A DNA stretch of 64,000 nucleotides from Streptomyces sannanensis (GCF_039536205.1 NZ_BAAAYL010000001.1:7192001-7256000); one strand, 5' to 3'; counted from the first letter of the stretch, positions 53,765 to 62,910 are shown. Notes: generated from the letters alone by a model not told the origin. Program-made: numbers and translations.

Positions 53765-55399
53765 TCACACCTCAGGGGCCCCCGTCTCCTTCAGCACGCC
53801 GTGGGCCAGCCGCAGCCACCGGTTCACACCGATCTCGCGGAGGAACCGCTCGTCGTGGCTGACCACCATGAAGGCGCCCTGGTAGGAGTTCAGGGCACTC
53901 TCCAGCTGGCCCGCGCTGACCAGGTCGAGGTTGTTCGTCGGCTCGTCCAGGAGTAGCAGGTGCGGGGCCGGTTCCGCGCACAGTACGCAGGCCAGGGTGG
54001 CGCGCAGCCGCTCGCCGCCGGAGAGCACCCCGACGGGCAGGTGGGCGCGGGCACCCCGGAAGAGGAAACGGGCGAGCAGGTTCATCCGCTCGGCCTCCGG
54101 CCGCTTCGGGGCGTACTCGGCGAAGTTCTCGGCGACCGTGCGGTCCAGGTCCAGCAGGTCGAGGCGCTGCGAGAGATAGGCGATGCGCCCGTCGGCCCGC
54201 TTGATCCCGCCGCCCTCCGGAGCCAGGTCGCCGTTGAGCAGACGCAGCAAGGTGCTCTTCCCTGCACCGTTGGGACCGGTCAGCGCGATGCGTTCCGGGC
54301 CCCGGATAGCCAGGTCGACACCCTGACCGGCGAACACGTCCTTGTCGCCGAGCCGGACGCGGAGCTGCTCGCCGAGGAACAGGTTGCGTCCGGCGGGCAC
54401 GTTGGTGTCCGGCAGGTCCAGCATGATGCGCTGCTCCTCGCGCAGTGCACGCCCGGCCTCGTCCAGCCGGGCCTTCGCCTCGCTGACCCGGCCGGCGTGC
54501 ATCTGGCCGGCCCGTCCCGCGGACTCCTGTGCGCCCCGCTTCATGTTGCCGGCGAAGATGCGGGGCAGACCGGCGTTCTTCAGGTTGCGGGCGGCGTTGC
54601 TCTGCCGGCGTTCGGCACGTTCGCGAGCCATCTGCATCTCCCGCTTCTCCCGCTTCAGCTCCTGCTCGGCGTTGCGGACGTTCTTCTCGGCGACCTCCTG
54701 CTCGGCTCGCACGGCCTCCTCGTACTCGGTGAAGTTGCCGCCGTAGAAGCGGAGTTCGCTGCGGTCGAGTTCGGCGATGCGTTCCATGCGGTCGAGCAGG
54801 GCGCGGTCGTGGCTCACCAGGATCAGGCAGCCGTTGAAGTCCTCCAGCACGTCGTAGAGCTTGTGCCGGGCGTCGAGGTCGAGGTTGTTGGTGGGCTCGT
54901 CGAGCAGCAGCACGTCGGGTCGCTTCAGCAACTGGGCGGCGAGACCGAGGGAGATGACCTGGCCGCCGCTGAGGGTGCTCAGACTGCGGTCCAGGGTGAG
55001 GTCGGTCAATCCGAGGCGGTCCAACTGGGCGCGGGTGCGTTCCTCGATGTCCCAGTCGTCGCCGATGGTGGTGAAGTGCTTCTCGTCGACGTCCCCGGAC
55101 TCCACGGCGTCGATGGCCTGGATGATCGGGGCGACGCCCAGCACCTCGGCGACGGTGAGATCACCGGTCAGGGGGAGGCTCTGCCGGAGGTAGCCGAGAG
55201 TGCCCGTCACGGAGACCGCCCCGCTATCGGGCAGCAGTGCCCCGGCGATGAGCTCGAGCAACGTGCTCTTGCCGGTGCCGTTGGGTGCGACGAGGCCGGT
55301 GCGGCCGGAGCTGACGGTGAAGGACAGGTCCTGGAAGACGGGAGTGTCGTCGGGCCAGGTGAAGGACAGGTTCGAGCAAACGACGGAAACGCCGGACAT
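53765..55399 (-). CDS. ABC-F ATPase (ribosome protection type), first of pair
   Basis: 544 residues from ATG 55399. First domain: [19 protein letters not shown] and [16 protein letters not shown] with [16 protein letters not shown]; second: [35 protein letters not shown] and [13 protein letters not shown]. The linker has a long charged coil ([20 protein letters not shown]). It is similar in plan to the second copy but clearly divergent, so the pair is not a recent duplication. A leader ORF and a start-region palindrome upstream suggest translation-controlled expression induced by ribosome-targeting drugs. Confidence 0.87.
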   Translation of the reverse strand: MSGVSVVCSNLSFTWPDDTPVFQDLSFTVSSGRTGLVAPNGTGKSTLLELIAGALLPDSGAVSVTGTLGYLRQSLPLTGDLTVAEVLGVAPIIQAIDAVESGDVDEKHFTTIGDDWDIEERTRAQLDRLGLTDLTLDRSLSTLSGGQVISLGLAAQLLKRPDVLLLDEPTNNLDLDARHKLYDVLEDFNGCLILVSHDRALLDRMERIAELDRSELRFYGGNFTEYEEAVRAEQEVAEKNVRNAEQELKREKREMQMARERAERRQSNAARNLKNAGLPRIFAGNMKRGAQESAGRAGQMHAGRVSEAKARLDEAGRALREEQRIMLDLPDTNVPAGRNLFLGEQLRVRLGDKDVFAGQGVDLAIRGPERIALTGPNGAGKSTLLRLLNGDLAPEGGGIKRADGRIAYLSQRLDLLDLDRTVAENFAEYAPKRPEAERMNLLARFLFRGARAHLPVGVLSGGERLRATLACVLCAEPAPHLLLLDEPTNNLDLVSAGQLESALNSYQGAFMVVSHDERFLREIGVNRWLRLAHGVLKETGAPEV

Positions 55400-55400
55400 G

Positions 55401-55411
55401 GAGGTGACCTC
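55401..55411 (-). promoter_or_regulatory. Palindrome covering the ABC-F ribosome-binding site
   Basis: GAGGTCACCTC lies directly before the ATG at 55399. The GAGG ribosome-binding site can pair with the CCTC beside it, hiding it in a small hairpin. Predicted, not shown. Confidence 0.4.
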
Positions 55412-55533
55412 ATGGAGAGGGGGCAGGGATGACACTTCTGCCCCGGCGGCAGACAGGTGGGAAGAGGGAACGACAGCGAGACCACGGCGGCGGCGCTTCC
55501 GCGCACCGGCCGGTGGCCTGTCGGGTCCGGGTA

Positions 55534-55563
55534 TCACCCGGAGATGTCGTCGTCCACCACCAT
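55534..55563 (-). CDS. Nine-codon leader peptide upstream of the ABC-F pair
   Basis: ATG at 55563 with GAGGAG seven bases upstream encodes MVVDDDISG and a TGA, 134 bases before the ABC-F start. Short leaders of this kind control drug-resistance ABC-F genes in other bacteria: a drug-stalled ribosome on the leader changes the RNA fold ahead. Three Asp codons (GAC) in a row could be the stalling window. The 130 bases between contain GC hairpins such as CACCGGCCGGTG. Confidence 0.55.
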   Translation of the reverse strand: MVVDDDISG

Positions 55564-56033
55564 GTCTGGGCTCCTCAACAAACGATCAGACGTCGCTGCC
55601 AATTCAACCACAGGACGCGTTCGAACGGGAAAATGACCGGCTCCCCGATGCCCTGAACCTGCAGGACGAGCCGCTCACGCGCGAACACGGCGGGCCGGTC
55701 CGGCTGGCCGCCGAGCCGTGAGCAGGGCGATGCGGAGCTCATGTCAACGCCGTTGATGCGTAACGGAGGTGACGGCTTCATAGCCAGTCATCCGGGCGCT
55801 CCGGCCGCCCTCCCCGCCGCACCCCCGAGCAAGGCGGTGACCTTGGCTGCGCAGGCGAAGAAGGCGAGCAACACGCCGAACGGAAGCGCCCCTGATGGCG
55901 GGTGTCGCCGGCCTGGCCCTCGATCCCGACTCCACCCACCTGCCCGATGCGGCCCGGGGGACATGACCACCAGGGCCGCGGCCGTCCGGCTCACCGGCAC
56001 GAAATGTGAGAGCGTCGACGCCTGCGTCCGCTA

Positions 56034-56125
56034 CCTGGGGCCTTACCGGCGCCGAAGCCGTCCTCAAACTCCGCGCCGTCCACGCCAACGGCGACCTCGA
56101 CACCCAGTCGATGAGCCACCGGATC
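56034..56125 (+). pseudogene. Transposase C-terminal scrap (ISKra4-like)
   Basis: LTGAEAVLKLRAVHANGDLD in one frame matches the conserved C-terminal helix of ISKra4-type transposases (LxGAEAxLKLRAL). Nothing else of the element is recognisable. The surrounding 55741-56182 has no gene. Confidence 0.45.
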
Positions 56126-56182
56126 GGCGTGGAGTCGACCGAACAACCCGAGCAGGTCGAGCAGTCCGGCAGCTCAAGCGAG

Positions 56183-57286
56183 TCAGGGGGTGGGGGAGTG
56201 GGGGAGGAGGGATTTTATTACTTCCGCGCACTGGCGGGCTGTGCCGGCGTTGGCCAGGGATGTGGCGGCCAGGTCGATGCCGAACTCCCGGCGGGCCCGC
56301 AGGACGAATCGCACGGCGCGGAGTGAGGTGCCGCCCAGGTCGAAGAAGTCGTCGTCGGGGTGGATCTCCGGTACGCCGAGGAGTTCCTGCCAGAAGAGGA
56401 GAACGGAGCCGAGGACGTCCCTGTCGCCGGTGATTCCGTTCCCGTCGTGGATCGTGGTCATCCGTTGGCCTGTTCTCGAGGGTGCGTGGGTGAGGAGAGG
56501 CCGCCGGGCCCAGAGGCGGATGTGGAGCGGGCCGGAGGCGTCGGCGGGCCCGCTGACGGCGGCGGACCAGTGCGGGCCCACGTTCAGGTCCCGTACCCGC
56601 CACGCGCCCGTGGTGCTGCCGGCCGCGGCGGAGTCCATCACGATGTCGTCGCCCCGGTCCGGGTGACTGTGCCAGGCCCGCAGGTCGCCGACGATGCCGA
56701 CGCCGATTGCCTTCAGGGCGGCCTCCTTGCGCGTCCAGCACCGGAAGAAGCCGAGGAGGCGGGCGCGGTCGTCCGGGAGTTCGTCCAGCCACCGGCATTC
56801 CCCGGGGGAGAGGACCGTCCAGGCGAGCTGCGGGAGCTCGACCGTGCGGTGCTGCTCCACATCCACGCCGACGGGTCGGTTGCCGAGAGCGAGGGCCCCG
56901 CGGCCGACGGTGTGGGACACGCTGATCCTCAGCGGTGTGTCGGGGTGGACGATCGTGGGCGGTCCGTGGTCCGTCCCCCCGCAGCCGGGGCACGCCCGCC
57001 GGCCCAGGACGACGTGGCCGGGCGGGACGCCCAACCGCTCCGCGAGGATGGACCGGACGGCCGCCCGGCTGGTGACGAACTCGGCGGCGCGACGGGACGT
57101 CATGCCGGCCGACCGGGCCCGTTCCTCCTCGCTGAGCAGCCGACGGTCCTCGGGCCGGGGAGTGTCGGGAGCCTCCCAGTACCAGACGGTCGTACCGCCT
57201 TCGAAGGTCACGTCCGGTGCTCGTCCGGGATCCCGGGCCCGGCCGCCGGCGCAGGGGCGCGGGGGCCGGGCAGGGAGGTGGATCAC
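56183..57286 (-). CDS. 4'-phosphopantetheinyl transferase fused to a carrier (PCP/ACP) domain
   Basis: 367 residues. GTG 57286 overlaps the stop of the kinase gene (GTGA); a GTG at 57211 is an alternative. Residues ~25-255 are an Sfp-type PPTase: EERARSAGMTSRRAAEFVTS, the substrate segment SVSHTVGRGALAL, VGVDVEQH (Mg site) and FFRCWTRKEAALKAIGVG. After a short linker (~270-290) a carrier domain follows (about 290-365): VLLFWQELLGVPEIHPDDDF, FDLGGTSLRAV with the Ser that receives phosphopantetheine, FVLRARREFGIDL. No stop separates them. The enzyme could load its own carrier. No synthetase or ketosynthase gene is adjacent. Confidence 0.85.
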   Translation of the reverse strand: MIHLPARPPRPCAGGRARDPGRAPDVTFEGGTTVWYWEAPDTPRPEDRRLLSEEERARSAGMTSRRAAEFVTSRAAVRSILAERLGVPPGHVVLGRRACPGCGGTDHGPPTIVHPDTPLRISVSHTVGRGALALGNRPVGVDVEQHRTVELPQLAWTVLSPGECRWLDELPDDRARLLGFFRCWTRKEAALKAIGVGIVGDLRAWHSHPDRGDDIVMDSAAAGSTTGAWRVRDLNVGPHWSAAVSGPADASGPLHIRLWARRPLLTHAPSRTGQRMTTIHDGNGITGDRDVLGSVLLFWQELLGVPEIHPDDDFFDLGGTSLRAVRFVLRARREFGIDLAATSLANAGTARQCAEVIKSLLPHSPTP

Positions 57287-58212
57287 GCCCGGGTGATGCC
57301 GAACCACGTCTCGGCGAGCGAGTCGAGGGTGGGCTCGGGCGGTTCGGGAAGGTCCTTGAAATACCTCGGCAGGTTGCTGTAGACGTGCAGCAGCGTGTGG
57401 GCGAGGAGTTCACGCGGGTCGAACTCGTGCCCGTAGGCCTTCATGATTCTTCCCAGCAGGCGCGGATCGCCGCAGGAGACGTACAGGCCGATGCCGACGA
57501 AGTCGTAGGCGCGATCCCCGATCATGGCCGGTTCGAAGTCGATGAGCCCGGTCAGCCGCCAGCCGTCGGGATCGACGATCAGGTGCTGCCGCATGACCTC
57601 GGTGTGCAGCAGGGAGCGGGGCGGGTCCGCGGCGAGCGGGACGGCATCCAGAAAGTCCGGGATCTGCTCCAACCAGTGCTCCGGCAGGCCGCGTTCGCGC
57701 TGCCGCTCGACGGCTCGGGCGCGGCGGTCCGCCAGGGCGGCGCCCCAGTTCTCGGGCCCCAGGACATCGGTGAGGGGCTCGGGGTCGAGTGAGTGCAGGA
57801 CGGCCAGGGCCTCCCCGACCTCGGTGACGATGCGGTCCCGGTCGGCTTTCGGAATCCTTGGCCAGGCCGTGGCGAGGCCCTCACCCGGAAGCTGCGACAT
57901 CAGGACGTAGTGCCACCCGTTTTCGTACTCGCCGAATTCCAGCAATTCCGGCACGGGGATCGGCAGGCGCCCTTGGATATACCCCAGGACCCTGTTTTCC
58001 GTGAGAGCGTCCTGGAGCCACATCCGGGGGAAGAGTTTGAGGACGTGCCGGTCACCGATCGCGTAGACCGGCTCCGAGCCATCGGGGTATCGAATGGGGT
58101 GGACATCGGCGAAGCCGAGGCGGGCGCAGAGATCTTCCACCCCGGGTCGCAGAGCCTCGTCGTCGGGGATGACTTTGTCCCACTGTTCATCTGTGTCCAC
58201 GGCAGGGAGCAT
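57283..58212 (-). CDS. APH-family phosphotransferase
   Basis: 309 residues from ATG 58212; no clear ribosome-binding site. Kinase-like N-lobe with VYAIGDRHVLKLFPRMW (ATP-binding Lys) and LMSQLPGEGLATAW (hinge). The catalytic loop, normally HGDxxxxN, reads HTEVMRQH, so Glu replaces the base Asp and His the Asn; LIDFEPAMIGDRAYDF keeps the metal-binding Asp. Similar in layout to aminoglycoside and hygromycin kinases. It is encoded directly before the PPTase-carrier fusion with overlapping codons, so the two may act together. Antibiotic resistance or an unknown small-molecule kinase are both possible. Confidence 0.8.
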   Translation of the reverse strand: MLPAVDTDEQWDKVIPDDEALRPGVEDLCARLGFADVHPIRYPDGSEPVYAIGDRHVLKLFPRMWLQDALTENRVLGYIQGRLPIPVPELLEFGEYENGWHYVLMSQLPGEGLATAWPRIPKADRDRIVTEVGEALAVLHSLDPEPLTDVLGPENWGAALADRRARAVERQRERGLPEHWLEQIPDFLDAVPLAADPPRSLLHTEVMRQHLIVDPDGWRLTGLIDFEPAMIGDRAYDFVGIGLYVSCGDPRLLGRIMKAYGHEFDPRELLAHTLLHVYSNLPRYFKDLPEPPEPTLDSLAETWFGITRA

Positions 58213-58259
58213 GGCCGCTACGGTAGAGCGAAGGCGACGCGTACGTAAAGATCTTCACG

Positions 58260-58945
58260 CGCGGGGCGACCTGCTCACGACGGCGAAGGAGTTGGAGGCG
58301 CGGGGCGCGGTGGTCTACCCGCTGGGCATGGAGGGTCCGTACCACAGCGAGTTGATGCGGGCCGCCGCCGATGAGATGACGGCGTTGCTGAAACCTTTCG
58401 ACATCGTCGCACCCTCGGTGCCCGTGCTCTCGACCGTGACCGCCGAGCCGCACCCCGGCGGCGACGGGTCCCGGGACCTGCTGGCCGAACAGCTCGTTGC
58501 CCCGGTGCGCTGGCTCGACGTCCAGCGTCGGCTGGTCGCCGAGGGGGTGGGCGGGGCCCTGAAGGTGGGCCCGGCCACGTGCTGCGCTTCCTGCTGGAGA
58601 AGACGACCAAGAACGTGACCGGGTTGTCTGTCGCCCAGTACCCCGAGGTGACGGAGTTGCGGGAGGCACTGTCGGTCGGACCGGCCGACCACGCGGACGT
58701 GGTCCGCGGTTGCCTGCGGGTCGCCGCGAGCTCCCCCTCCCGCCGGCAGGACCCCGACCGACTGGAGCTCATCGCGCGGGCCCAGCGCGAGCTGGTCGCG
58801 CTCGACTCCCGAACTCGGGGCGGCCGACGTCGAGGCGGCCCTGACCTGGCTCCGCCGGATCCTGGAGGCCAAGGGGCTGACGGGGGCGGACGGGCAGGGC
58901 CGGATCAATCGTGTGCTCGACGGCAGGGCGTGGCGGCCGGCCTGA
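58260..58945 (+). pseudogene. Malonyl-CoA acyltransferase (FabD-like) remnant with frameshifts
   Basis: Pieces in three frames: ARGAVVYPLGMEGPYHSELM with LLAEQLVAPVRWLDVQRRLV (acyltransferase C-half), then VLRFLLEKTTKNVTGLSVAQ, then AALTWLRRILEAKGLTG to the stop near 58945. GPYHS has the catalytic His; the GHS nucleophile part is missing. Two or more frameshifts. Confidence 0.6.
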
Positions 58946-59065
58946 ACCTCTGACCGGGATGGGCGGGCGCGATCCCCGGGGAGGGGCGGCTTTGCCATGT
59001 CGACCTTCAGCGTGATTTTGCGAGGAACCCCGGCGTTCACGCCCGGGAGGAATCGCATCCTTGCG

Positions 59066-59088
59066 ACTGCGGCGCGGAGCGCCGCAGT
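59066..59088. repeat. Perfect 10-bp palindrome
   Basis: ACTGCGGCGC and its complement with a three-base loop, beside the tnpA stub. End hairpins are typical of IS200/IS605 elements, but this one may be unrelated. Confidence 0.45.
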
Positions 59089-59129
59089 GTCGCTGCCGGG
59101 TTTCGGCCGCGGAGCGGCCGGGTGTCTGT

Positions 59130-59285
59130 CCCGAAGTCGGTGCAGGCGTCCCGCATGGTCTCGTCGCAGCGCGTGAGGATCTCGTCCGTGAAGACGCCGC
59201 GTGGGCACTTCGGGGTGAGGGCCGAGTGTGCATGCCGGGTGTATGCGATGCTTCGTCCCCTGATGGACCGGTGTTTCCTATTTCG
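59130..59285 (-). pseudogene. IS200/IS605 TnpA (Y1 transposase), N-terminal stub
   Basis: The leftward frame reads ALTPKCPRGVFTDEILTRCD then ETMRDACTDFG, close to the start of TnpA (VFTPKYRRxVFTDE). It breaks off before the HUH and catalytic Tyr. It is divergent from tnpB, the usual IS605 arrangement. Confidence 0.65.
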
Positions 59286-59321
59286 ATGACATAGGTCGAT
59301 GCTGGGCGTTAGCCTGGCCGG

Positions 59322-60351
59322 GTGAAGCTGGTGGTGCAGGTGAAGCTGCTGCCAACGCCGGTGCAGGCGACGGCCCTTGAGGCGACCCTGCGCGCCTGCA
59401 ACGAGGCGGCGACCTGGGCCAGCCGGGTGGCGTTCGACAAAGACGTGAAGCGTAACTTCGCGCTGCGCGAGCACACCTACGGCGAGATCAAGGCGCGGTG
59501 GGGCCTGGGTGCGCAGGCCGCGCAGCACGTGATCAAGAAGACGTGCGACGCATACGCGGTGCTGAGAGCGAACCTGAAGGCCGGGAACCTGGGCAGGCCC
59601 GGATCGAAGCGTTACCGGAAGGCCACCGGCGAGCCGATCGTTTTCCGGCCGGAGGGTGCGCAGCCGTACGACGACCGGATGCTGTCCTGGCAGATCGCCG
59701 GGCGGCGGGTCTCGATCTGGACCGTGGCCGGGCGAGTGAAGGACGTGGCGTTCACCGCCGGCCCGGAGCAGCTGGCCACGTTGGCCCTGTACCGCAGGGG
59801 TGAGTCCGATCTTGTCTGCCGGGACGGCATGTGGTTCCTCAACGCCACCTGCGAGGTCCCCGAACCGCCGCCGGACAGCGATCCGGTGGACTTCCTCGGC
59901 ATCGACCTGGGCATCGTGAACATCGCCACCACCAGTGACGGCGAGATCATGGCCGGGCGCGAGCTCAACCGCAGCCGGGTCCGGGAGCGGAAGCTGCGGG
60001 CCAAGCTGCAGAAGAAGAACACCCCGTCCGCGAAACGGCGGCTGAACAAGCGCGGGCGCAAGGAGGCGCGGCGGGCGAAGGACATCAACCACAAGATCGC
60101 GAAACATGTGGTGGCCGAGGCGATGGGGGTACCCCCCTGCTCGAACGAAGTTGAGAGCTTGGGGGAGCACCGGTCGCGGGATCGCCCTGGAGGACCTGAC
60201 GGGCATCCGCGAGCGGGTACGGCTTCGCAAGCCCCAACGGGCCACCCTCCACAGCTGGTCGTTCGCCCAGCTGGGGGCGTTCATCGCCACGGGCACGATC
60301 GCCGCCACCGTGGCGGAACTGTTCCACGCCCCCGCCGACACCGCCTCCTGA
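59322..60351 (+). pseudogene. tnpB: TnpB (RNA-guided nuclease family), interrupted and truncated
   Basis: The first 267 codons are intact: KLLPTPVQATALEATLRACN, the first RuvC Asp in DFLGIDLGIVNIA, and the basic KRRLNKRGRKEARRAKDINH. At 60123 a 46-bp palindromic insert shifts the frame; TGRGIALEDLTGIRERV, with the RuvC Glu, continues in another frame. The protein then ends with unrelated residues after AQLGAFIA, so the zinc finger and third catalytic Asp are lost. It cannot cut DNA. Guide RNA function of the element's right end cannot be judged since that end is missing. Confidence 0.85.
60123..60168 (+). repeat. 46-bp palindromic element inserted in tnpB
   Basis: It begins with the palindrome gggggtaccccc and can fold as a long hairpin: CCCCCC, GCTC and AAC on one side, GTT, GAGAGC and GGGGG on the other, around GAA. 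Removing exactly 46 bp restores the TnpB frame (AEA joined to TGRG). It therefore behaves as a small mobile palindrome of the type common between Streptomyces genes. Confidence 0.8.
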
Positions 60352-60439
60352 CGGGAGCCGTCGCCCTCGGCGAGGGCGACGGCCTCGGTCGAGGCCGCCC
60401 CCACGGCCGGGGCCGCCGCCGTCCGACAGTCCACGATCA

Positions 60440-60690
60440 CCCTGTCGTTGGAAGAAGACCAGGGGCGCGTCGAGCGGGCGCAGGGCCCGGCGGAGGGCGG
60501 CCAGGAAGATCAGGGTCCGGTCGGCCGCGGCGCAGGTCCAGGACGGCTTGGCGGGTTCGGCGCGTCCCGTCGCGCTGGGAGAGGGACAGTCGGTACAGGC
60601 CCGGAGTGTCGGGCACCGGCGCATCAGGCGCCAGGCTTCGTCGTAGACGATCCAACGCCGGCCGCCGTAGGTTTCGGGCGGTGAGCAGGA
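60440..60690 (-). pseudogene. Possible VirB4/TraE-like ATPase remnant
   Basis: The leftward frame contains YGGRRWIVYDEAWRLM, like the Walker B of VirB4-type conjugation ATPases (xxxDEAWxL), then decays. Only one motif supports it. The rest of the gap 60352-60786 holds nothing recognisable. Confidence 0.35.
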
Positions 60691-60786
60691 CGGACATGCG
60701 AGGTGTGGTCGGCGGCCAACGCGCGATCAGGTCTGTGCGGCGCAACCATTGACTCATAGTCAGCGCTGCGGGAAGGATGCGCGGCT

Positions 60787-62022
60787 GTGACTACGCGCGT
60801 AAACTTTCTGTCGCGGTGGCCGGTTGCCCCGCTGCGGTGGGCGGCCCTGCTGTCGCTGCTGGTGTCGGTCGGAGTGTTCTTCGCCGGCGCCGGAGCGGCC
60901 CAGGCGGCGCCCGCCTGCGAGGTGCTCTCCACCGGTGCGGCGCCGCAGGCGACCGCCGCCGTCCGCTCCGCCTGCGGGCTGATCGGCACCCCGTACTCGT
61001 GGGGCGGCGGCCACGGCGCGCAGCCCGGCCCGACGTACGGGATCTGCGACGCCTCCAACGGTGCACCCTACGACTGCAACGTCCGCGGCCTGGACTGCTC
61101 CGGCATGGTCCGCTACGCCTACAAGCTGGCGGTCGGCGAGGACGTCATCAACGGCACCTCGCGGACCCAGTGGCCGTCCTCCCGGGCGGTTGCCCGCTAC
61201 TACAGAGCGGACGGAACCGCACCGCTGCTCCCCGGCGACCTGGTGTTCTTCGGCAACACCGCCTCCACCATCCACCACGTTGCGATGTACCTCGGGCAGG
61301 GCTGGATCGTCGAGGCCCCCTACTCCGGCGGCTACGTCCAGGTGGCGGCGCTCTCCTCGCACGGCGACTACTACGGCGCCATCCGGCTGTACGGACCCGG
61401 CGACTCCTCCCCGGAGCCGACCCCGACCCCGACCCCGCCCCCGTCGGGCGGCGGCCAGTACTGGGTGGACACCTTCGCCAACGCGCCGGTGTACGGCTCC
61501 CCGACCTCCACCACCAGCACGGGGACGCTGTACCAGGGGACGAACTACGTCTTCTGCAAGGCGTGGGGCCGTGAGGTGTCGAGCGGCAGCAGCTACAACC
61601 ACTGGTGGCTGAAGACGGATCCGGACGTGGGCCCCGGCGGTCAGTGGGTGTCGGCGTTCCACCTGTCGCGGTGGGGCAATGACGTGGCCAAGGACAACAG
61701 CGGCGTGACCATACCCGACTGCCAGGGCGGCGGCGCCCCGCCCGCCACCGGCAAGTACTGGGTGGACACCTTCGCCAACGCGCCGGTGTACGGCTCCCCG
61801 ACCTCCACCACCAGCACGGGGACGCTGTACCAGGGGACGAACTACGTCTTCTGCAAGGCGTGGGGCCGTGAGGTGTCGAGCGGCAGCAGCTACAACCACT
61901 GGTGGCTGAAGACGGATCCGGACGTGGGCCCCGGCGGTCAGTGGGTGTCGGCGTTCCACCTGTCGCGGTGGGGCAATGACGTGGCCAAGGACAACAGCGG
62001 CGTGACCATACCCGACTGCTAG
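60787..62022 (+). CDS. Secreted NlpC/P60 endopeptidase with duplicated SH3-like domain
   Basis: 411 residues from GTG 60787. Signal peptide about 1-41 (WAALLSLLVSVGVFFAGAGA). NlpC/P60 domain about 55-205: GTPYSWGGGHG, LDCSGMVRYAY (catalytic Cys), STIHHVAMYLG (His), IVEAPYSGGYV. A Pro/Thr linker (EPTPTPTPPP) leads to two 88-residue copies of an SH3-like module (YWVDTFANAPVYGSPTSTTS to TIPDC) that are identical at DNA level. It cuts peptide cross-links in the cell wall; the repeats probably bind the wall. Other Streptomyces proteins of this kind usually carry one or no such module. Confidence 0.88.
   Translation: MTTRVNFLSRWPVAPLRWAALLSLLVSVGVFFAGAGAAQAAPACEVLSTGAAPQATAAVRSACGLIGTPYSWGGGHGAQPGPTYGICDASNGAPYDCNVRGLDCSGMVRYAYKLAVGEDVINGTSRTQWPSSRAVARYYRADGTAPLLPGDLVFFGNTASTIHHVAMYLGQGWIVEAPYSGGYVQVAALSSHGDYYGAIRLYGPGDSSPEPTPTPTPPPSGGGQYWVDTFANAPVYGSPTSTTSTGTLYQGTNYVFCKAWGREVSSGSSYNHWWLKTDPDVGPGGQWVSAFHLSRWGNDVAKDNSGVTIPDCQGGGAPPATGKYWVDTFANAPVYGSPTSTTSTGTLYQGTNYVFCKAWGREVSSGSSYNHWWLKTDPDVGPGGQWVSAFHLSRWGNDVAKDNSGVTIPDC
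61459..62019 (+). repeat. Two identical 264-bp direct repeats
   Basis: 61459-61722 and 61756-62019 match base for base, separated by 33 bp. They encode the two SH3-like modules of the NlpC/P60 protein. Zero mismatches implies a very recent duplication or ongoing gene conversion. Confidence 0.93.
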
Positions 62023-62910
62023 TACACCAGCCGGACTTCTCCATTCCCGCTGGTCAACGGATCGGGAGTGGAGAGTGTAGCGGGGCGCAAGGGAGTGTGG
62101 GACGGTCTTTGACGGGTCGTCCCACCAGCATGTGACCGCACCGCATGGAGTGGCAGCGCTCCGGGCAGTGCGCCCATGTGATCAGCGATGCACCAACGAA
62201 CATGTGGGAACAGGGACTTGGCGATCTGTACGGGAGCAGGACAACCGCCTCATTGATCAGTCCATGCAGGAGTGGGACCGCGTCAGCCAGGGTGTGGCTC
62301 TTGGAGTGAGTCGGAGTTCTGGTCCGTGACTGGTCCGGAAGTGCTGGTCAGGCGGGATAGTGGTGGGGGGTGCTGGGAGTTACGGCGTAAACCGGGCTCT
62401 GCTCGGAGCAGGTCGAGCGGAAGGCGCCTGAGGGGCAAAAGCCCAGGTCAGGCGCCTCTTTTTCGGCTTCTGGAAGAAGCCGGGCTTCTTCGGCGAGTAC
62501 GACACCAGCAGGTTCTTCGTCTGCTGGTGGTACACAAACCTCAACCCGAACGCTGCGAAGCCGAGCATTCGCACGCCCCAGGCGGCACATGGTTGCTGCA
62601 GGTGCCGCCGGCCGGTGCAGCGGAGCAGCCTGACGGCTGTCTGACGACTTTGCCTCTGGTGACACGAACCGTGACAACACCCCGAGTTCGAAGCCCTGTT
62701 CACCACCTCACTGCTCGCTGTGAAACGGAATGAGCCGACCTGAGCCCCTCTGGTTCCGGACCCCATCGATGAGACCGAAGCCCAGGACCTGGCTGCCCGG
62801 CCTTGCACCATGCGCCCGGCCGCCTCGATTTGGGCTCCTCCGGTGAGCACCTTGACTTCGGTCTGCCCGCGATGGTCACGCGGCAGCCGGGCCTTCCTCG
62901 CTCACGCTCA
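62023..62910. other. Non-coding region with terminator and hairpin cluster
   Basis: No gene is supported. An intrinsic terminator lies at 62422-62463 on the + strand (AGGCGCCTGA ... TCAGGCGCCT and five Ts). Three more hairpins follow: CGGCTTCT/AGAAGCCG (62464-62482), GAAGAAGCC/GGCTTCTTC (62473-62491), which excludes the previous one, and CCAGCAG/CTGCTGG (62505-62527). Confidence 0.6.

Noticed and set aside
53960..55432. 490-codon + frame opposite the first ABC-F gene
   Set aside because: Antisense artefact of high-GC coding DNA; the ABC motifs are on the minus strand.
60760..61959. 399-codon minus frame with two long internal repeats
   Set aside because: The repeats are only the antisense of the duplicated SH3-like modules of the NlpC/P60 gene.
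62422..62530. tRNA or attachment site beside the hairpin cluster
   Set aside because: No cloverleaf, no TTC-containing T-loop and no CCA-type end could be found, and no integrase gene is near.
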